Below are positions 7,060 to 15,083 of a stretch of 48,121 nucleotides of DNA, piece after piece. The translations under genes were made by a program, and so were the position numbers. Source of the stretch: an uncultured Lachnospiraceae bacterium (GTDB lineage Bacteria; Bacillota; Clostridia; Lachnospirales; Lachnospiraceae). Below the pieces are notes generated by a model. It made no database searches. It worked only from the letters and a program-made list of their open reading frames with translations, and had not been told where the DNA came from. The first letter of the stretch is position 1, and every line of letters starts with the position of its first letter. The DNA lies in NCBI GenBank assembly GCA_910579805.1, contig CAJTWM010000028.1, positions 1 through 48,121 of the forward strand, read 5' to 3'.

Positions 7060-8049
7060 TCAATATCCACACTTACTGCATGGAGGACGTCCTGTTTCTG
7101 ACAGCCTCACGGAATAAACCGTTCTTTTTAACCCGCTGCATTCCATTGTTGTATGATATCTATTTCCATACTCCGTAACGTATACCACAACCGCCGGCTC
7201 TCCCCCGCAACGTTCACACGCATAAAAAATGCCGCCTCCCTCATTCCTCTTTTTCTCAATGTCTTCATAATAAACCGCTTTTATGGAAGGATTCAGATAA
7301 GTACAATTACGGTTTCTATGATATACGGTCCCACTTTTTGTAATAAAAACATACACATCATCTTCGTTTGTATATAATGTTTTTTCCACATCATAACCGT
7401 TCCATATATGACCATAAAACCTGCTGTATATAGGAATCCCCTTTAACCCTTTCATAGAAAACAAACCTGTTACATCATATAGCGCTACGAGATCTACCCT
7501 GTCCTCCTCCATAATTTTAGAAGAACCATAATAAACCCCCATACTACCGTATTTTAATACTGTACTTTCCAAGTATTCTTTTCCTATACTGTTTTCTACA
7601 TTCGTTTTTACAAATGTATAACTGAATAATGCCTGAGATAAAGGATATTCCTCCAAATCCAACCCGCTTTTATCATAGGCATACCCGTATATTGATAATT
7701 GTTTCCCCGTTTGATGCAATGCCGCCGTCATACTGCTCTGCAGATATACAAAATCTAAAACGCACAATAGATTTAGCACTGTAAATAAAAAGATAGGAAA
7801 CACCAAAGAAGCTTCTACCGTCATACTGCCTTGGCAGCCCTTTCTTGTCTTGACAAAAGAGGAAACGGACAGGGACACCCTCTTTGGGAATTTAGATAAT
7901 ATGGATTTTATAAATGAGTTGAGAGAAATGGAATTTATATAGGCATTTTGATCTGCCCGGAGAGTTTTTTTGATTGCTTTTCCTTTTTGAAATTTTTGAT
8001 TTTGTTTTTTTATTACATTATCTGTCATTTTCTTTCCCAAAGAGGGCAT
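7060..8049 (-). CDS. TadE-like protein with two C-terminal His/Cys modules
   Basis: 329 aa. A 75-residue Lys/Asn/Ser-rich extension precedes the pseudopilin-type segment SMTVEASLVFPIFLFT and one transmembrane helix (about 76-100). At the C-terminus are two copies of a small module: YHRNRNCTYL ... CERCGG, and YHTTMECSGL ... CSKCGY. Each has His, Cys and a CxxC pair, so each could bind zinc. Similar YH-x5-C ... CxxC tails occur on several unrelated bacterial surface or nuclease proteins. GGAGG lies 11 nt before the ATG, but both are inside a long inverted repeat (7864-8060). A shorter start at the ATG of SMTVEAS (AAGG four nt upstream) would give the usual TadE length. Confidence 0.7.
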   Translation of the reverse strand: MPSLGKKMTDNVIKKQNQKFQKGKAIKKTLRADQNAYINSISLNSFIKSILSKFPKRVSLSVSSFVKTRKGCQGSMTVEASLVFPIFLFTVLNLLCVLDFVYLQSSMTAALHQTGKQLSIYGYAYDKSGLDLEEYPLSQALFSYTFVKTNVENSIGKEYLESTVLKYGSMGVYYGSSKIMEEDRVDLVALYDVTGLFSMKGLKGIPIYSRFYGHIWNGYDVEKTLYTNEDDVYVFITKSGTVYHRNRNCTYLNPSIKAVYYEDIEKKRNEGGGIFYACERCGGEPAVVVYVTEYGNRYHTTMECSGLKRTVYSVRLSETGRPPCSKCGY

Positions 8050-8060
8050 CCCTGTCCGTT
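7864..8060. repeat. 27-bp inverted repeat around the start of the TadE-like gene
   Basis: The arms 7864-7890 and 8034-8060 are inverted copies, 25 of 27 matching, 143 nt apart. The right arm contains the ATG at 8047-8049, and the pairing extends into its Shine-Dalgarno sequence with one bulge. The left arm codes for residues 53-62. The two mismatches form U-G and G-U pairs in RNA. Confidence 0.85.
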
Positions 8061-8070
8061 CCTCCTTTCG

Positions 8071-9564
8071 TTAATCATGAAATATATAGCTGTAATTTCT
8101 TTGTATATTAAAATCATAACCGTATCCGCTATTTATGTATGCGATAAACTCAAAGCTCTCTATACATCCATCTAAACGGAAATTTTCATTTCCTGCGGTA
8201 CGCCGGATATCCATTTCCATAACATCCGCCAGACGCATCGTTACTTTCGTTTCATCCGTCATGCATAAAAATACCCTTAAATAATCCTCATAAGACATCC
8301 CCTCCCCCTCGGAATCCCCATCTGCCAAATATTTTTGATATTCTGTCATATGAAAAAGTTTTGTGTTCCATGTACTTTCGTTTTTCATAAGAGGGACTCT
8401 TTTTTTATCCAACAAATTTCTTACATCCTGAACGCTTTCCACATAAGCCCATGCAAACAAAATCGAATATCTTACCAATGGTTCTATTTCCGGCACCATA
8501 CATACAAGAGACAATATGCTGGAAACGGTTTCTATTTCAGCCATTTTGGCACTGTCAGATAAAAGATAAATGGCATTGGCAGCCTCTCGGATCAATAGCA
8601 GCCTATACACTATACTTTTTAAATTCTCCTCATCATTATCCTTTCCGCCAATAATATACTCCGTTTGATACTTTAACAGTGACTTATCTAACACATCCGT
8701 ATACCTGCTGCATTTATCAAGTATATATTCATGAAATAATATATTGTCTATCAGGCCTTGCGGATAATCGACTCCCTCTTGCTTTCCGGTTCCTGTATGA
8801 AGGGTTCTGCCCGTCACATAATTTGACGGCGTGATCTTTTGGCGGGAAAGCTTATCCATATCTTTTACAACTAGCTTCAGCACGGAAAACCCTCTTGTTG
8901 CATTGACGATGTCTGCCGGATTATCTCTGGTAATCTGCGGTTTTACTTCTATTTCTTCTAATCCGTTTTCTGTTTCTACCGTCTGTGTTTCCGACGGCAT
9001 ATTTTCTTGCGCCTGATCGATCAGCTCATTTAATTCCTCCTCTATTTCCTTTCGCTGCTCTTGCAGTCTCCCGCTTTCCGTCTCATACTCAGTGATCTCT
9101 TGAAGATTTCTCATGATTTCATCTGCCAAAGATAAACCGATCCGGTCTTTTTCATACAGAACGGCCTGCCGTTTTATACCAATTCCGTTTTCGTCCGTCG
9201 CTACGGACACCGACAATAAAGCGACTTTTCCCACCGAAAGTTTTAGCATATCCCGATAATTTCTTATCGTATCCAATCCTTTTAATGAAAAATTATATTC
9301 CATATAGTCCCTTAAATGTGCCTCTGTATTACTATACGCAGGCGCTGCATCCCCATAACTTGTATCCACATAAAATAATTCGTACTGTTCCAAAAGCTGC
9401 CGATGATATTCGGCAAGAACCGAAGTCGCCGCCGTATCCGCCGTACATTCGATCTGCATTCGCATAGCGTTTATCCTCGCCCATTCTGTTAATGCCAGAA
9501 TGAGCGACAAGATAATGCCTAAAGAAAGAGATAAGTATACTGTCAAATATCCTTTTTTCATCAT
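8071..9564 (-). CDS. DUF5702 domain protein of the Tad locus
   Basis: 497 aa. It begins MMKKGYLTVYLSLSLG, has a single N-terminal transmembrane helix (about 6-27), and then a long extracytoplasmic part with predicted coiled-coil stretches (RLQEQRKEIEEELNELIDQ). This is the plan of DUF5702 proteins found in Clostridia next to Tad genes, which look like TadG/TadF-type minor components. The function is inferred from neighbours only. The gene sits 21 nt before the TadE-like gene and 135 nt after the Flp pilin. CAGGGG is 4 nt from the first ATG and 7 nt from the second, so translation may start at 9561. Confidence 0.75.
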   Translation of the reverse strand: MMKKGYLTVYLSLSLGIILSLILALTEWARINAMRMQIECTADTAATSVLAEYHRQLLEQYELFYVDTSYGDAAPAYSNTEAHLRDYMEYNFSLKGLDTIRNYRDMLKLSVGKVALLSVSVATDENGIGIKRQAVLYEKDRIGLSLADEIMRNLQEITEYETESGRLQEQRKEIEEELNELIDQAQENMPSETQTVETENGLEEIEVKPQITRDNPADIVNATRGFSVLKLVVKDMDKLSRQKITPSNYVTGRTLHTGTGKQEGVDYPQGLIDNILFHEYILDKCSRYTDVLDKSLLKYQTEYIIGGKDNDEENLKSIVYRLLLIREAANAIYLLSDSAKMAEIETVSSILSLVCMVPEIEPLVRYSILFAWAYVESVQDVRNLLDKKRVPLMKNESTWNTKLFHMTEYQKYLADGDSEGEGMSYEDYLRVFLCMTDETKVTMRLADVMEMDIRRTAGNENFRLDGCIESFEFIAYINSGYGYDFNIQRNYSYIFHD

Positions 9565-9642
9565 TAAACCCCTGTATATTCAAGCTTTGCTTGCAATACT
9601 GCCACTAATAAGCAGTTGAACGTTTACTTCCCAATTTTCTGT

Positions 9643-9664
9643 CATGCCGCTCTGCGGCGCAAAC
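9643..9664. repeat. Short palindromic repeat, copy 2 (pairs with 3676-3697)
   Basis: This copy has a gccgc-tc-tgcggc hairpin in a 22-nt block, one base different from 3676-3697. It lies between the Flp pilin stop (9700) and the DUF5702 start (9564). The remaining spacer carries no other clear signal. Confidence 0.6.
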
Positions 9665-9699
9665 TGCTAACACAATGAGAAGAATGCATGCTTTTGTCA

Positions 9700-9867
9700 C
9701 TATACAGAATTACTTTGCTTAACGATCTTGTCAAAAATATTGTTTACCACTTGCGTGATCTGCTTTTTAAAAATAAGGACAAGCCCGATCAATACTACAA
9801 TAATTAAAATCACTTCCACTGTTCCCATTCCGCTTTCATCTTTCCATAAATCTTTTAATCCGTACAT
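9700..9867 (-). CDS. flp: Flp-type major pilin (Flp1-like), 55 aa
   Basis: This is a short pilin with the composition of the Flp/type IVb family. A charged tip MYGLKDLWKDESGMGTVEV leads into a hydrophobic helix (residues ~18-33, with Glu18 at the expected position after the Gly of the processing site), followed by KKQITQVVNNIFDKIVK. The leader peptide through Gly13 or Gly15 would be removed by an A24 peptidase, and the rest polymerises on the cell surface. AGGAAG lies about 8 nt before the ATG. It is placed after tadC and before the minor pilins, in a spacer with strong RNA hairpins that could raise its level over the assembly proteins. Confidence 0.85.
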   Translation of the reverse strand: MYGLKDLWKDESGMGTVEVILIIVVLIGLVLIFKKQITQVVNNIFDKIVKQSNSV

Positions 9868-10008
9868 TATTTTTCTTCCTTTCTTGTATGCTAGTCTATT
9901 AAATCCTATTGGCGTCCAAAATGAGCAGGCCCACTTGGCGTTTTTCCGTGTAAAATTTAATGTTTCTTAGGCGGCGTTCTTTGACGCCTTAGAAATTCTT
10001 CTCACGCT
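9868..10008 (-). other. Structured spacer between tadC and flp
   Basis: The transcript would form TTTCTAAGGCG / CGCCTAAGAAA (9963-9995; 11 bp, one mismatch). It would also form a second hairpin from CCAAGTGGGC and GCTCATTTTGG. No T-run follows, so neither is a convincing terminator. Such stems could stabilise the pilin mRNA end or cause partial read-through. No promoter was recognised. Confidence 0.5.
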
Positions 10009-11373
10009 TCACCCTCCAAATGTCCCGAATGCGGGAATCATGATCAAGATCAAAACCATTCCGAACAAAATCATCATCGGCATCAATAATTTTGTTCCGG
10101 CCTCCTCTCCCTTTTTTCTGGCCCGATCCATTCTTTGGGCGAAAGCGATCTCCGCTTCTTCCTTTAATTGCTGAAGCATAGTGCTGTTTCCCTTTTGCAT
10201 ATTTTGGACAAGCAGGGTAGCAAGTTTGATATATTGCTGAATACCGCAGCGTCTTCCAAAACGCTCGTATGCCTCCTGTTCGGAAGTTCCGCTGTCTATT
10301 TCGTAACAGGTAAACAGCATTTCTTGATAAATATACCCCTTTTTCCCACCACTCCCTTTTTGTTTTGTCTGCTCTCTTGCTATTTTTCTCCATGCATTTC
10401 GTACCGTCATCCCCGCTCCCACATATAGCACAAGCCTGTTGATAACTTCAGGATAGCATTCGAACATTTCCTCCTGCTTTGCTAAAACCTGCTTATGCAG
10501 ATCGTAATCTTTCACGCAATAGATCAGAGCCGCCGCCGTAGAAGCTATGATCAAAATGATTCCCGCGTTATTTTCTTTTTTCTCTTTCCATTGAACTGAT
10601 TTTCCCCCAATCTGTTCCGGCAGCTTATACTCTTTTTCATAAATAGATTTTGCCTCATTTTCCGCCATACTCCTCTCCAATTCCTGCCGCCGTATTTCCT
10701 TCCCTGATAAAACCGGCGGTAATATATGTACCGGAAATACATACTCCCTTTTAAACTCAAAATATTGAAAAGAGGCGCATAAGTTCACTACTTTTCCCTC
10801 TTCGGACAGTTCTGCATTGTGCAGGGTACCGTCATAATCTACCGTGGCATAATCGCCGCTCTCCCACCGGATCTCAAACGGAAATCCCTCTATAAGATCC
10901 GGAAGATGCAAATCTGACCTTACATGATCTGCCCTTTCTCCCTCTGCAAATATGCTCCGTAAAACTTCTTCCTTTGCTTTTTCATATAGCGTCTGCAGTT
11001 CCTGATCCGTATAGCGGCGCTCTCCAATACGGAGCGAAACCTGCTCTTCGATCCCATTCCCATAGTCTGCGGTAACATCCAACTCCTTTTCGCCTTTTCC
11101 GTAATCATTTCTTGCGATATATCTTTCCCCCGTTATTGCATGTTCCGTATACGCTTTTACCGAAGCCAATATGGAAAATATTCCTCCTGCCGTAAGTATG
11201 CACAGCGTATATGCTATTTTTTTAACATAATAATCCTTTAATTTTTCCGCCGTGTTTCTTCCGGGATAAAGACTTTTCATGTCGGACCCCGACTGTTTTT
11301 TTATAAAATATTCTCCTCTTTTTTTCTTTATCAGACCGTAAATCTTTTCTCCGAAAAAGTAGAACAGCCTCAC
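10009..11373 (-). CDS. tadC: TadC-like pilus assembly protein with inserted Ig-like region
   Basis: This is an inner-membrane platform protein of the Tad secretion system (T2SF/GspF family), 454 aa. The C-terminal ~170 residues carry the family domain: ECYPEVINRLVLYVGAGMTV near 305-323, then a helical domain and the final transmembrane hairpin LMPMMILFGMVLILIM. Unusually, residues ~74-268 between the first (52-73) and second (270-288) transmembrane helices form a large extra domain. Its core (about 155-218: LHLPDLIEGFPFEIRWE, then VDYDGTLHN, then PVHI) resembles atrophied bacterial Ig domains. The start is GTG, with GGGGG 7 nt upstream and 13 nt after the tadB stop. Confidence 0.8.
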   Translation of the reverse strand: MRLFYFFGEKIYGLIKKKRGEYFIKKQSGSDMKSLYPGRNTAEKLKDYYVKKIAYTLCILTAGGIFSILASVKAYTEHAITGERYIARNDYGKGEKELDVTADYGNGIEEQVSLRIGERRYTDQELQTLYEKAKEEVLRSIFAEGERADHVRSDLHLPDLIEGFPFEIRWESGDYATVDYDGTLHNAELSEEGKVVNLCASFQYFEFKREYVFPVHILPPVLSGKEIRRQELERSMAENEAKSIYEKEYKLPEQIGGKSVQWKEKKENNAGIILIIASTAAALIYCVKDYDLHKQVLAKQEEMFECYPEVINRLVLYVGAGMTVRNAWRKIAREQTKQKGSGGKKGYIYQEMLFTCYEIDSGTSEQEAYERFGRRCGIQQYIKLATLLVQNMQKGNSTMLQQLKEEAEIAFAQRMDRARKKGEEAGTKLLMPMMILFGMVLILIMIPAFGTFGG

Positions 11374-11386
11374 TCCTTTTCCCCCT

Positions 11387-12187
11387 TTAAACCCGTATAT
11401 CCATGATTTTATCTTCTAAAAAAATCGCCCCTACATATACTGCCGCCCCGATCGTCATAATTATGATTCCGGCAGGATTGTGATAAAGCATTTGGAAAAA
11501 ACCTTTTGACGTGGCGTTTACATAGGCCAAAATGAAGAAGGGTACAAAGTTCATAATATTTTGCTCTAATTTTTTAGCGCTGATAAGCGTTGCAATTTCT
11601 CTGTCTACCTCTAATTTTCTGCTGATGATCTCTACCGTTTCCGCAATAACCTGTCCGATATTTCCGCCGTTCTTTTTAGCAATAGCAAAGATATCTCCAA
11701 ATTCTCTGATCTCGTCTACGCCGCTTCTGTTTCCAAACCCATGCAGCAGTTCTTCAATCGGAATATTGTTATTCATTCCGCCGATCATGTATTGCAGTTC
11801 CCGACATATCAGACCTTTCTCCCCATACATCCTCCTCATATCCGTATAACTCTCCCGAACCGCGTTTTCTGCAGAATATCCTGCGCGCATTCCCGCGCTG
11901 ATGCAAAGGATCGCTTCTTTAAACTGAACTTTTAACAGTTCCTTTTGTTTTTTAGAAAGTTCCTTCCCTTTTCTCTTAAAGAAAAAGATTCCTATTGGAA
12001 TAAGCGGTATGGCCGCCGACAGAGAACGGTAAAAAAAGTAAGCAAAAAATATAACGATTCCGGCCGCTTCTGCTCCATATAAAAGAAATTCTTTTCCTCC
12101 GAATTGGTAATGTTCATAATCGATCAGGGTCTTTCCGTTGTCTGCATGGCTAAACAGTAATACCCGCGCTTTTAAGTTTTTCTCCAT
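11387..12187 (-). CDS. tadB: TadB-like pilus assembly membrane protein
   Basis: 266 aa T2SF-family membrane protein that pairs with TadC under the TadA ATPase. Two hydrophobic segments lie at about 37-68 and two at the C-terminus. Between them is the cytoplasmic helical domain with ILCISAGMRAGYSAENAV and GGNIGQVIAET, both typical of TadB. Its start overlaps the end of tadA by 38 nt, with GGAG 9 nt before the ATG, indicating translational coupling. Confidence 0.9.
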   Translation of the reverse strand: MEKNLKARVLLFSHADNGKTLIDYEHYQFGGKEFLLYGAEAAGIVIFFAYFFYRSLSAAIPLIPIGIFFFKRKGKELSKKQKELLKVQFKEAILCISAGMRAGYSAENAVRESYTDMRRMYGEKGLICRELQYMIGGMNNNIPIEELLHGFGNRSGVDEIREFGDIFAIAKKNGGNIGQVIAETVEIISRKLEVDREIATLISAKKLEQNIMNFVPFFILAYVNATSKGFFQMLYHNPAGIIIMTIGAAVYVGAIFLEDKIMDIRV

Positions 12188-13373
12188 TCCGCAATTCTCC
12201 TTTCTTTTCTAATTTTCCAATCACATGGTTTTTTTTACTTCTTTCCCCTTCCTCAAACTTATACAATGTGTGGAGACAGATATTTCCCTCCCTGACTCCG
12301 TCTACTTCTGCAATCTCCAAAACTTTTCTTGTTTTATCCCGAAGCCGCCCCAAATGAATAAGAATATCGATTCCCGAAGCGATCTGCTGCTTGATCGCCG
12401 CAAGGGGCAGATCTATTCCCATTAACACCATTGTTGCAAGTCGGTTCAGCATATCTTCCGTCCCGTTTGCATGCCCCGTACTCATAGAACCGTCATGGCC
12501 GCTGTTGCACGCCTGCAGCATATCGATGGCTTCTCCTCCTCTCACCTCGCCTACGATGATTCTGTCAGGACGCATTCTAAGAGACGATTTAATAAGATCT
12601 CTGATTCCTACGGCGGCGCACCCTTCTAAATTAGCGTTTCTTGTTTCCAGCCTGATCAGATTGGGAATATCCTGAATCTGCAGTTCCGCATTGTCTTCTA
12701 TCGTAATGATTCTTTCGTCTTTCGGGATATATGCGGATAGTGCGTTTAAAAATGTAGTCTTGCCGGATCCTGTCCCGCCGCTGATAAAAATATTATACTT
12801 TGCCTGTACAAGACTCTTTAAAAATACGGATACTTCTTCCGTGACAGAACCGATCCCGATCAATTTTTCCATCGTGACCGGCTTGTCGGGAAACCTCCTA
12901 ATAGTAATAGCGGGCCCGTTTAACGCGATTGGGTTTAAAACGATATTGACTCTGGAGCCGTTTGGAAGTCTGGCGTCTACAATGGGCGAAGACTCGTTGA
13001 CTACTCTATTGCAGCCTGAAACAATCTGCTGTATGACATCCTGCAGCTTTTCCATTGATTGAAACCTGCGTTCCCACTGAAAAATCCTCCCCTCTCTTTC
13101 CACAAAAATATTGTCCGTACCATTTACCATAATTTCCGTTACCGCGCAATCGTCTACAAGTTCCTGCAAGATATCCAGCTTTCTTACGGACGCAAATAAG
13201 TCCTTTCTGATCTTCTCCTTTTCCTTTAAACCAAGATGCAGCTTTTTATTTTTGGAAATAATAAATTCATCGATTTTTTCCAGCATTTTATCATCTGATA
13301 TTTCTTCCGTAAAATCCAAAGAATCCAGCAGCCCTTTTCGGATGTTCTCCAATACGGCGCTATATTCACTCAT
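12150..13373 (-). CDS. tadA: TadA/CpaF secretion ATPase
   Basis: This is the hexameric ATPase that powers Flp pilus assembly, 407 aa. An N-terminal domain is followed by the RecA-like core, with Walker A GGTGSGKTT near residue 199, Walker B-type IIVGEVRGGEA and the His-box STGHANGTEDML. It ends with a short tail. The start ATG has GGAGG 10 nt upstream and overlaps the tadZ stop by 8 nt, so tadZ-tadA-tadB are tightly coupled. Confidence 0.95.
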   Translation of the reverse strand: MSEYSAVLENIRKGLLDSLDFTEEISDDKMLEKIDEFIISKNKKLHLGLKEKEKIRKDLFASVRKLDILQELVDDCAVTEIMVNGTDNIFVEREGRIFQWERRFQSMEKLQDVIQQIVSGCNRVVNESSPIVDARLPNGSRVNIVLNPIALNGPAITIRRFPDKPVTMEKLIGIGSVTEEVSVFLKSLVQAKYNIFISGGTGSGKTTFLNALSAYIPKDERIITIEDNAELQIQDIPNLIRLETRNANLEGCAAVGIRDLIKSSLRMRPDRIIVGEVRGGEAIDMLQACNSGHDGSMSTGHANGTEDMLNRLATMVLMGIDLPLAAIKQQIASGIDILIHLGRLRDKTRKVLEIAEVDGVREGNICLHTLYKFEEGERSKKNHVIGKLEKKGELRNGEKLKSAGITV

Positions 13374-14367
13374 ACTGCATATCCTCCCGCAGTACCTGCC
13401 TTACATATTCTCCAAGTTCTCCGTAGGTGATCTGCTCTAATTTAGGAGCTATCTTTCTAATATGAGGCATTTTTTGTTTTTTTGTCTTATCCAAAATATC
13501 TCCGTAATCCATATCTTCCAAAAGTTCTTCATATTGATGCATCTTAGCCGCTGCAAAATGATCGTCTTTGAAAATGGTATACACTATATCACATTTTCTA
13601 AGCATCTCCAGCAGCCCCTGAATGCAGTCGGATAAGTCCAGTATGATATATTCGAACATTCCCTCTTCTTCTATAGCCGCTAAAAGTTCCGTCCATGTTT
13701 CCGCAGTAATACTTTGCAGATCCAGAAAAGAAGCCGCCGGTGGGATAAAATACAGACCGTTCAGCGTTTGAAGCGAATTTTCCAGCCTATACCTGAATCG
13801 TTCTCTCGTATTTGTGTAATAATAAAGCAGATCCGTTAAATCCGTTTCCATATCGTGCTGTAATATTTGTCCGAGTCCCGAAAAACTTTCAAAATTCAGA
13901 TACAGTACTTTATGTGCTTTGGCTAAGATTTGTCCCATTGTTAAAGAAAAAGACGTTTGCAGGCATCTTCCCACAGGAGAATATACGCCTATTATGTTGA
14001 CTGACATCCGGGTCTTTATTTTTCTTGGAAGATCACGCCTTTTGGAATAGAAGTCCAAAACCTGTCCCAATATTTTTTCCGACGGCTGATATTTGCTGAC
14101 CTGCTCAACGTTGTCATACTCCATCTGCCCGCTCTCATTTAAAAGATAAATATTTTCTATAGGGAACTCTTTGATCTTTTCACTATAATCGGATTCCGAG
14201 ATCAGTAAAATTTCTATTTCTTCACTTTTACTGCTTATCTCTAATTTTTCCGTATCGGTAAATGCGTGGATCTCAAACGGCAGTTCCTCTCTGGTACACA
14301 GAAACTCCTGCATACGGCTGGTATATTCTTCTTCCGAGTCACACACCGCTAATATTTTTCGTTTCAA
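13366..14367 (-). CDS. tadZ: TadZ/CpaE-like localisation protein, degenerate P-loop
   Basis: 333 aa. An N-terminal receiver-like region (about 1-105) is followed by a MinD/ParA-type fold. The position of the deviant Walker A reads GVYSPVGRCLQTS (about 126-138), with no lysine at either P-loop position, while later strands (EYIILDLSD) remain. TadZ proteins place the Tad machine at the cell pole. Here the ATP site looks inactive, as in some clostridial relatives. The start is TTG (14365-14367) with GGAGG 6 nt upstream, overlapping the stop of the prepilin peptidase by four bases (TTGA). Confidence 0.75.
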   Translation of the reverse strand: MKRKILAVCDSEEEYTSRMQEFLCTREELPFEIHAFTDTEKLEISSKSEEIEILLISESDYSEKIKEFPIENIYLLNESGQMEYDNVEQVSKYQPSEKILGQVLDFYSKRRDLPRKIKTRMSVNIIGVYSPVGRCLQTSFSLTMGQILAKAHKVLYLNFESFSGLGQILQHDMETDLTDLLYYYTNTRERFRYRLENSLQTLNGLYFIPPAASFLDLQSITAETWTELLAAIEEEGMFEYIILDLSDCIQGLLEMLRKCDIVYTIFKDDHFAAAKMHQYEELLEDMDYGDILDKTKKQKMPHIRKIAPKLEQITYGELGEYVRQVLREDMQYE

Positions 14368-14885
14368 TACAATCCTCCTATGTGAAGCAGTGCGCTGACA
14401 AAAATCGGAAATGCAAAATGGATTTTATGTCTTTTGGTCTCTGTCGTAGGCTGTCTTTCTGCTTCTTCGTATAATTTCCATTTATTTGTTGTGAATATGT
14501 CATGAACATATGACATAAGATAACGAAATCTTTCAAAAAAATTCCGTTCTTTTATCATTTTGATAAGCGCTTCCAACGCGCCTATAAGAAATGCAGCTCC
14601 CAAAAATAAGAATGTCCGGGAAGGTGTTAAAAACGCGGCCGTCGCTGCCAGCAGCTTAATATCCCCGCCGCCAAACGTTCCTATGCTGAAAAGGGGAAAG
14701 ATAAGAAAAAGCGGGATCAGGGCGGCAAGTATTCCTTCCAAGACTCCCGGCGGACCGCTTTCATAGTACCGGAACCCGATGCCTGCCAGTCCTCCCAAAA
14801 GGATCTGCCAGTTATAGATCTTCCCAAAACGCCAATCCGAATAAACTGCGGTCAGCAAAAATACAAATAAAATTACAATACACAT
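14364..14885 (-). CDS. Prepilin peptidase (A24), first copy
   Basis: This is a membrane aspartyl protease that processes pilin leaders. It is 173 aa from the ATG at 14883-14885, chosen because AGGAG lies four nt upstream; the frame is open to 14936, but no Shine-Dalgarno sequence precedes those ATGs. Catalytic aspartates are in YSDWRFGKIYN (Asp17) and FGGGDIKLL (Asp74), and hydrophobic segments surround them. It is the first gene of the Tad operon, about 130 nt after the promoter at 15019-15047. The extra basic tail after residue 115 is not seen in the second peptidase (6477-6905). Confidence 0.9.
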   Translation of the reverse strand: MCIVILFVFLLTAVYSDWRFGKIYNWQILLGGLAGIGFRYYESGPPGVLEGILAALIPLFLIFPLFSIGTFGGGDIKLLAATAAFLTPSRTFLFLGAAFLIGALEALIKMIKERNFFERFRYLMSYVHDIFTTNKWKLYEEAERQPTTETKRHKIHFAFPIFVSALLHIGGLY

Positions 14886-15018
14886 CACACTCCTTTTTAT
14901 CATATAGTAAAATCGGATAAAATAAGAATAACTCATGAACTGCTACAGATAATAAACAGAATACAATGAACAGTAAAGAATACTGAAAGAAGTAACTGAA
15001 TTGTTTATTACAAATTTG

Positions 15019-15047
15019 ATTATATACACATTTCTTTCCCTTGTCCA
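15019..15047 (-). promoter_or_regulatory. Promoter of the Tad operon
   Basis: The minus strand reads TGGACA (15042-15047), 17 nt, TATAAT (15019-15024). The leader to the first start codon (14885) is about 125 nt. No other promoter as good was seen between here and the FHA gene, and most junctions are overlapping or close, so the eleven Tad-type genes are probably read as one unit. Confidence 0.75.
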
Positions 15048-15083
15048 TAGATTAATACCATTTTTTTCATTTTTGTGAAACCG

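Noticed and set aside
9868..10008. Cyclic-di-GMP riboswitch before flp
   Set aside because: Hairpins and GGACGCCA recall parts of the GEMM aptamer, but its conserved joining bases and receptor do not line up. A covariance search would be decisive.
14812..15048. 78-codon frame upstream of the prepilin peptidase
   Set aside because: Its ATG lies inside the promoter -35 region, there is no Shine-Dalgarno sequence, and the sequence has no family resemblance.
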